DNA of 64,000 nt from Tulasnella sp. 424 (Eukaryota; Basidiomycota; Agaricomycetes; Cantharellales; Tulasnellaceae): NCBI GenBank assembly GCA_019633425.1, contig WSUB01000025.1, positions 248,001 through 312,000 of the forward strand. Reading direction: 5' to 3'. Under the pieces are notes generated by a model. The model ran no database searches, was not told where the DNA came from, and saw only the letters and a list, made by a program, of their open reading frames with translations. Position 1 is the stretch's first letter. Each line of letters starts with the position of its first letter. The translations under genes were made by a program, and so were the position numbers. Below, piece after piece: positions 63,782 to 64,000 of this stretch.

Positions 63782-64000
63782 TGGTGTGGTTGGAAAGAGA
63801 TGGCAGGGGAAAAAGAGTACTAGTTAACTTGAGTATAGGGAATGAAGGAAGTGAGAGAGGTCCAGCTCACGTCGAGTATAAGTACTTACCCGAGATAGGG
63901 TGTCATGGAAGAGTTCGGAGTGATCATGGGTACCAAGCCAAAGTCGACGGAGCTAAGGTGAAGCTCGACCCCCGGTAAACCATTCAAAGAAAATCATAGC
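63782..64000. promoter_or_regulatory. Upstream region of the GMC gene
   Basis: 219 nt to the window edge. It holds the start of the GMC promoter; nothing further is seen. Confidence 0.35.

Overview
The window reads as nuclear DNA of a filamentous basidiomycete, most likely an Agaricomycete. Genes are packed closely, often as divergent pairs, and cut by many short introns of about 50-75 nt; I modelled roughly 150. The gene set is fungal: Snt2, Vps9, a Doa4/USP8-like protease, a MADS-box factor, CWC27, elongin C, GMC oxidoreductase and secreted class 3 lipases. Genus or species cannot be settled from the sequence alone. All exon coordinates were built by hand from splice signals, reading frame and remembered family motifs; no alignment or search was run. 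Left part (1-25.4 kb), housekeeping genes: a DCAF4-like WD-repeat gene cut by the window edge, spliceosomal cyclophilin CWC27, a CPA2 cation/proton antiporter, a divergent histone H2A/H4 pair, a VPS9+CUE Rab5 exchange factor, an orphan 394-residue protein, a ubiquitin-conjugating enzyme with a long tail of SUMO-interaction-like motifs, a rhodanese-USP deubiquitinase, the chromatin reader Snt2, tubulin cofactor B, and the small subunit of DNA polymerase delta. Middle (25.97-43.4 kb), accessory region and main point of interest: an intact 18-exon FAD monooxygenase, four copies of a secreted class 3 lipase gene on the minus strand, and an intact Cys-rich gene (390 aa). The lipase copies sit in a degenerate tandem array of 3.1-3.8 kb units. 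Most units also carry truncated bits of the two flanking genes: the 3' end of the monooxygenase, three extra copies, and the promoter plus exon 1 of the Cys-rich gene, two extra copies. Three lipase copies (A, C, D) give complete 298-aa reading frames; copy B has a stop codon at a conserved Cys. A 96-N gap lies inside the array. Right part (43.8-64 kb): a Kar9-like GAR-domain protein with two SxIP motifs, elongin C, a small repeat-bearing hydrophilic protein, TRAPPC12, an F-box protein, a MADS-box factor, a tandem pair of MYND-finger genes each broken by different frameshifts, and a GMC oxidoreductase with a signal peptide and a GPI-like C-terminal tail. The lipases, the monooxygenase and the GMC enzyme form an oxidative/lipid-degrading accessory set; the remaining genes are mostly core cell biology. 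I saw no rRNA, CRISPR array or confident tRNA, and no complete transposon.
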